A stretch of DNA of 5,925 nucleotides, taken from contig CABRXB010000081.1 of assembly GCA_902474785.1 (NCBI GenBank), positions 1 through 5,925 of the forward strand, in the 5' to 3' direction. The DNA comes from an uncultured Eubacteriales bacterium. GTDB lineage: Bacteria > Bacillota > Clostridia > Oscillospirales > Feifaniaceae. The position numbers were made by a program, and so were the translations under genes. This document shows positions 5,839 to 5,925 of this stretch, one piece after another (the first letter of the stretch is position 1; each line of letters begins with the position of its first letter). A model generated the notes under the pieces. That model was not told the DNA's origin, ran no database searches, and saw nothing but the letters and a program-made list of their open reading frames with translations.

Positions 5839-5925
5839 GCATGAACCAGTGTCGTGATACCCAATCTCTGTTGCCATGTGCCATTTTGACCCTAACGGTG
5901 GGAATTTCCTCAAAAGATCTTTACC

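Noticed and set aside
1..5925. CRISPR array, phage or defence system.
   Set aside because: There are no regularly spaced short repeats, and no integrase, cas, restriction or other defence gene is visible.

Overview
The window looks like a chromosomal segment from a low-to-mid GC Gram-positive anaerobe, most likely in the Clostridia (Bacillota). The signs are strong AAGGAGG ribosome binding sites, stem-plus-T-tract terminators, GC-rich coding sequence between distinctly AT-rich spacers, and clostridial-looking protein sequences. The genus cannot be fixed from the sequence alone.

Positions 1 to about 4990 hold a tandem array of three same-strand paralogous membrane transporters of the APC (amino acid-polyamine-organocation) superfamily. 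The first copy is cut by the left edge and has lost about 89 N-terminal codons. The second and third are complete, at 457 residues each. Each gene is followed by its own hairpin terminator, and spacers of 610 and 452 bp separate them. They therefore look like three separate transcription units rather than one operon. By hand count, copies 1 and 3 are about 86% identical, while copy 2 is about 76-77% identical to either. Copy 2 also differs at a cluster of residues in predicted membrane segment 6, part of the substrate pathway in this fold. The simplest reading is an expanded set of amino acid importers or exchangers with divergent specificity or regulation. The substrate is not identifiable here.

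From about 5000 to 5344 there is no convincing gene. This stretch holds a roughly 109-nt imperfect palindrome (5089-5197) flanked by a near-perfect 9-bp direct repeat. It could be a small non-autonomous mobile element or a structured intergenic repeat, and it may also act as a terminator between convergent genes.

Positions 5345-5740 on the minus strand encode a small, soluble, unrecognised protein of about 131 residues, convergent with the permease array. About 20 nt upstream of its preferred start, an 80-nt segment (5759-5838) can fold into a closed stem with an internal hairpin. It could be a structured 5' leader.
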